Part shown: positions 6,362 through 6,362 of the stretch, one piece after another
How the letters are laid out: each line of letters opens with the position of its first letter
How positions within the stretch are numbered: position 1 is the first letter of the stretch
NCBI GenBank assembly: GCA_012735355.1
Contig: JAAYHP010000346.1
Span: 1-6,362, forward strand
Origin: Lysinibacillus sp.
GTDB lineage: Bacteria; Bacillota; Bacilli; Bacillales_A; Planococcaceae
Direction: 5' to 3'
Length of the DNA: 6,362 nt
Program-made: the position numbers and the translations under genes
Notes under the pieces: model-generated
The model's database searches: none
What the model was told of the DNA's origin: nothing
The model's input: the letters and a program-made list of their open reading frames with translations, nothing else

Positions 6362-6362
6362 C

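Noticed and set aside
1..6362. Mobile elements, CRISPR arrays, tRNA/rRNA genes, riboswitch-scale leaders
   Set aside because: No transposase or integrase motifs, no regularly spaced repeats, no cloverleaf or rRNA-like sequence, and no intergenic region longer than about 140 bases were found.

Overview
The window looks like chromosome from a low-GC, endospore-former-type Bacillota (Bacillales, probably Bacillaceae or Planococcaceae). The evidence is AT-rich codon use, strong GGAGG-type Shine-Dalgarno sequences, use of GTG/TTG starts, sigma-A-like promoters, and proteins of typical Bacillus families (HemAT globin-coupled chemoreceptor, YkhA-type acyl-CoA thioesterase, AcoD/AldB-type aldehyde dehydrogenase with a DUF779 partner). 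No insertion sequences, phage genes, CRISPR arrays, tRNAs or rRNAs were seen. The species cannot be named from the sequence alone.

Layout. (1) 1-1743, plus strand: the 3' part (about 450 of about 506 codons) of an AcoD/AldB-type acetaldehyde dehydrogenase, followed 25 bases later by a small DUF779 protein; the two form an operon that ends at a long hairpin. (2) 1841-2849, plus: a roughly 322-residue, mostly helical protein of unknown function (probably DUF4003). Its Shine-Dalgarno is buried in a 14-bp inverted repeat and it appears to start with TTG. (3) 2918-4345, plus: a complete second aldehyde dehydrogenase of a different subfamily (LELGSNA active-site signature, related to the y4uC/lactaldehyde/sulfolactaldehyde group). 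(4) 4394-4939, plus: a well-formed sigma-A-type promoter with a palindrome over its start point, driving a hotdog acyl-CoA thioesterase. (5) A strong bidirectional terminator at 4952-4989 separates this gene from (6) a convergent minus-strand HemAT-type haem aerotaxis transducer (6312-4993), whose -10 element lies at the right edge of the window.

How the genes work together: the first two genes are a recognised functional pairing in aldehyde oxidation. The remaining genes have separate signals and look like independent transcription units; a common theme of aldehyde/acyl-CoA handling and oxygen sensing is possible but only inferred. I see no clearly new multi-gene system. The items most worth a second look are the hairpin over the ribosome binding site of the unknown gene, the palindrome over the thioesterase promoter, and the cysteine-rich DUF779 partner of the aldehyde dehydrogenase.
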